Source: Sphingomonadaceae bacterium
GTDB lineage: Bacteria; Pseudomonadota; Alphaproteobacteria; Sphingomonadales; Sphingomonadaceae
Assembly (NCBI GenBank): GCA_023384025.1
Contig: JAHDXX010000057.1
Span: 1 to 5,077, forward strand
DNA: 5,077 nt
Direction: 5' to 3'
The translations under genes and the position numbers were made by a program. Under the pieces are notes generated by a model that was not told the origin of the DNA, searched no databases, and worked only from the letters and a program-made list of their open reading frames with translations. Positions 4,895-5,077 of this stretch are shown here, one piece after another (position 1 is the first letter of the stretch; each line of letters begins with the position of its first letter).

Positions 4895-4937
4895 CCCCCG
4901 CACCGGTTCCCCCTGCCGGTGCGGGGGCTTTCTGTTT
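4895..4937 (+). terminator. Intrinsic terminator between capsid and connector genes
   Basis: CCCCCGCACCGG (4895-4906) pairs perfectly with CCGGTGCGGGGG (4916-4927): a 12-bp stem with a 9-nt loop. It is followed by CTTTCTGTTT (4928-4937), a broken but T-rich tract. It lies 24 nt before the connector start. With no obvious promoter between it and the next gene, it probably acts as a partial terminator that lowers tail-gene transcription relative to capsid. Confidence 0.75.
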
Positions 4938-4961
4938 CAACCCCCATTCCCGGAGCAGCCC

Positions 4962-5077
4962 ATGCGCCGCACGATCATCGCGCCCGCCGATCCCGGCGCG
5001 CCCGCGCTTGCCGAACTGAAGGACTGGCTCGGCATTCGCACCTCTGCCGAGGACGCCCTGCTCGCCCGCCTGCTGGT
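4962..5077 (+). CDS. Head-tail connector protein, gp6-like, N-terminus only
   Basis: The first 38 codons are in the window. The ATG at 4962 has GGAG at 4952-4955, 6 nt before it. After a short lead come AELKDWLGIRTSAEDALLARLL (18 onward), the typical start of phage gp6-like/HK97 gp6-type connector proteins, where a helix named by LKxxLRI is followed by a two-residue acidic step and a second helix (DxLLxxLL). These proteins form a ring under the portal and join head to tail. The position directly after the capsid gene matches g6 of GTAs. The rest of the protein lies outside, so the family call relies on this opening and on context. Confidence 0.75.
   Translation, partial: MRRTIIAPADPGAPALAELKDWLGIRTSAEDALLARLL

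Noticed and set aside
4837..5019. Small open frame of 60 codons between capsid and connector genes
   Set aside because: It starts at the edge of the repeat element, reads through the hairpin and the terminator, and overlaps the connector start. It has no ribosome binding site of its own, and its protein is low-complexity Pro/Arg.

Overview
The window is a high-GC stretch carrying the head-assembly half of a tailed-phage (HK97-type) particle cluster, all on the + strand: terminase large subunit (3' end only), portal, a small membrane protein, prohead protease, major capsid protein and the start of a head-tail connector. The order and the small protein sizes resemble the gene transfer agent (GTA) clusters of Alphaproteobacteria (the RcGTA g2-g3-g3.5-g4-g5-g6 order). 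The protein style and the intergenic repeats suggest Sphingomonadales, perhaps an Erythrobacter-like organism. That taxonomic call is inference, and an ordinary HK97-like prophage cannot be excluded from 5 kb.

Layout: 2-412 is the C-terminal nuclease part of the terminase. 413-1560 is a clearly AT-richer, foreign-looking cassette inserted between terminase and portal. It has its own good sigma-70-type promoter with a palindrome over the -10 region, a Panacea/SocA-type (DUF4065) protein, and an overlapping gene for a coiled-coil protein with two membrane helices that starts at TTG. This looks like a toxin-antitoxin pair or a defence 'moron'. 1561-4712 is the core head module. Portal and the 102-aa membrane protein overlap by ATGA. 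The protease is separated from them by a 108-bp REP-like insertion flanked by an 11-bp direct repeat, and the capsid gene follows closely. 4713-4961 holds no gene but is dense in structure: a 97-bp inverted-repeat element with G-quadruplex-capable runs on both strands, a hairpin, and a convincing intrinsic terminator. The connector gene starts at 4962 and runs off the window.

How it works together: terminase packages DNA through the portal into a shell of capsid protein. The protease matures the shell, and the connector begins the neck. The terminator after the capsid gene would let capsid be made in excess of tail genes. The cassette promoter has no clear terminator after it, so it could add transcription into the portal-to-capsid genes.

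The most unusual points are the Panacea plus two-helix membrane protein pair lodged inside a GTA-like head operon, and the repeat insertion at the gene 3.5/protease junction. That insertion appears to have duplicated the exact stop/start overlap, left both genes intact, and put the protease ribosome binding site into a hairpin arm.
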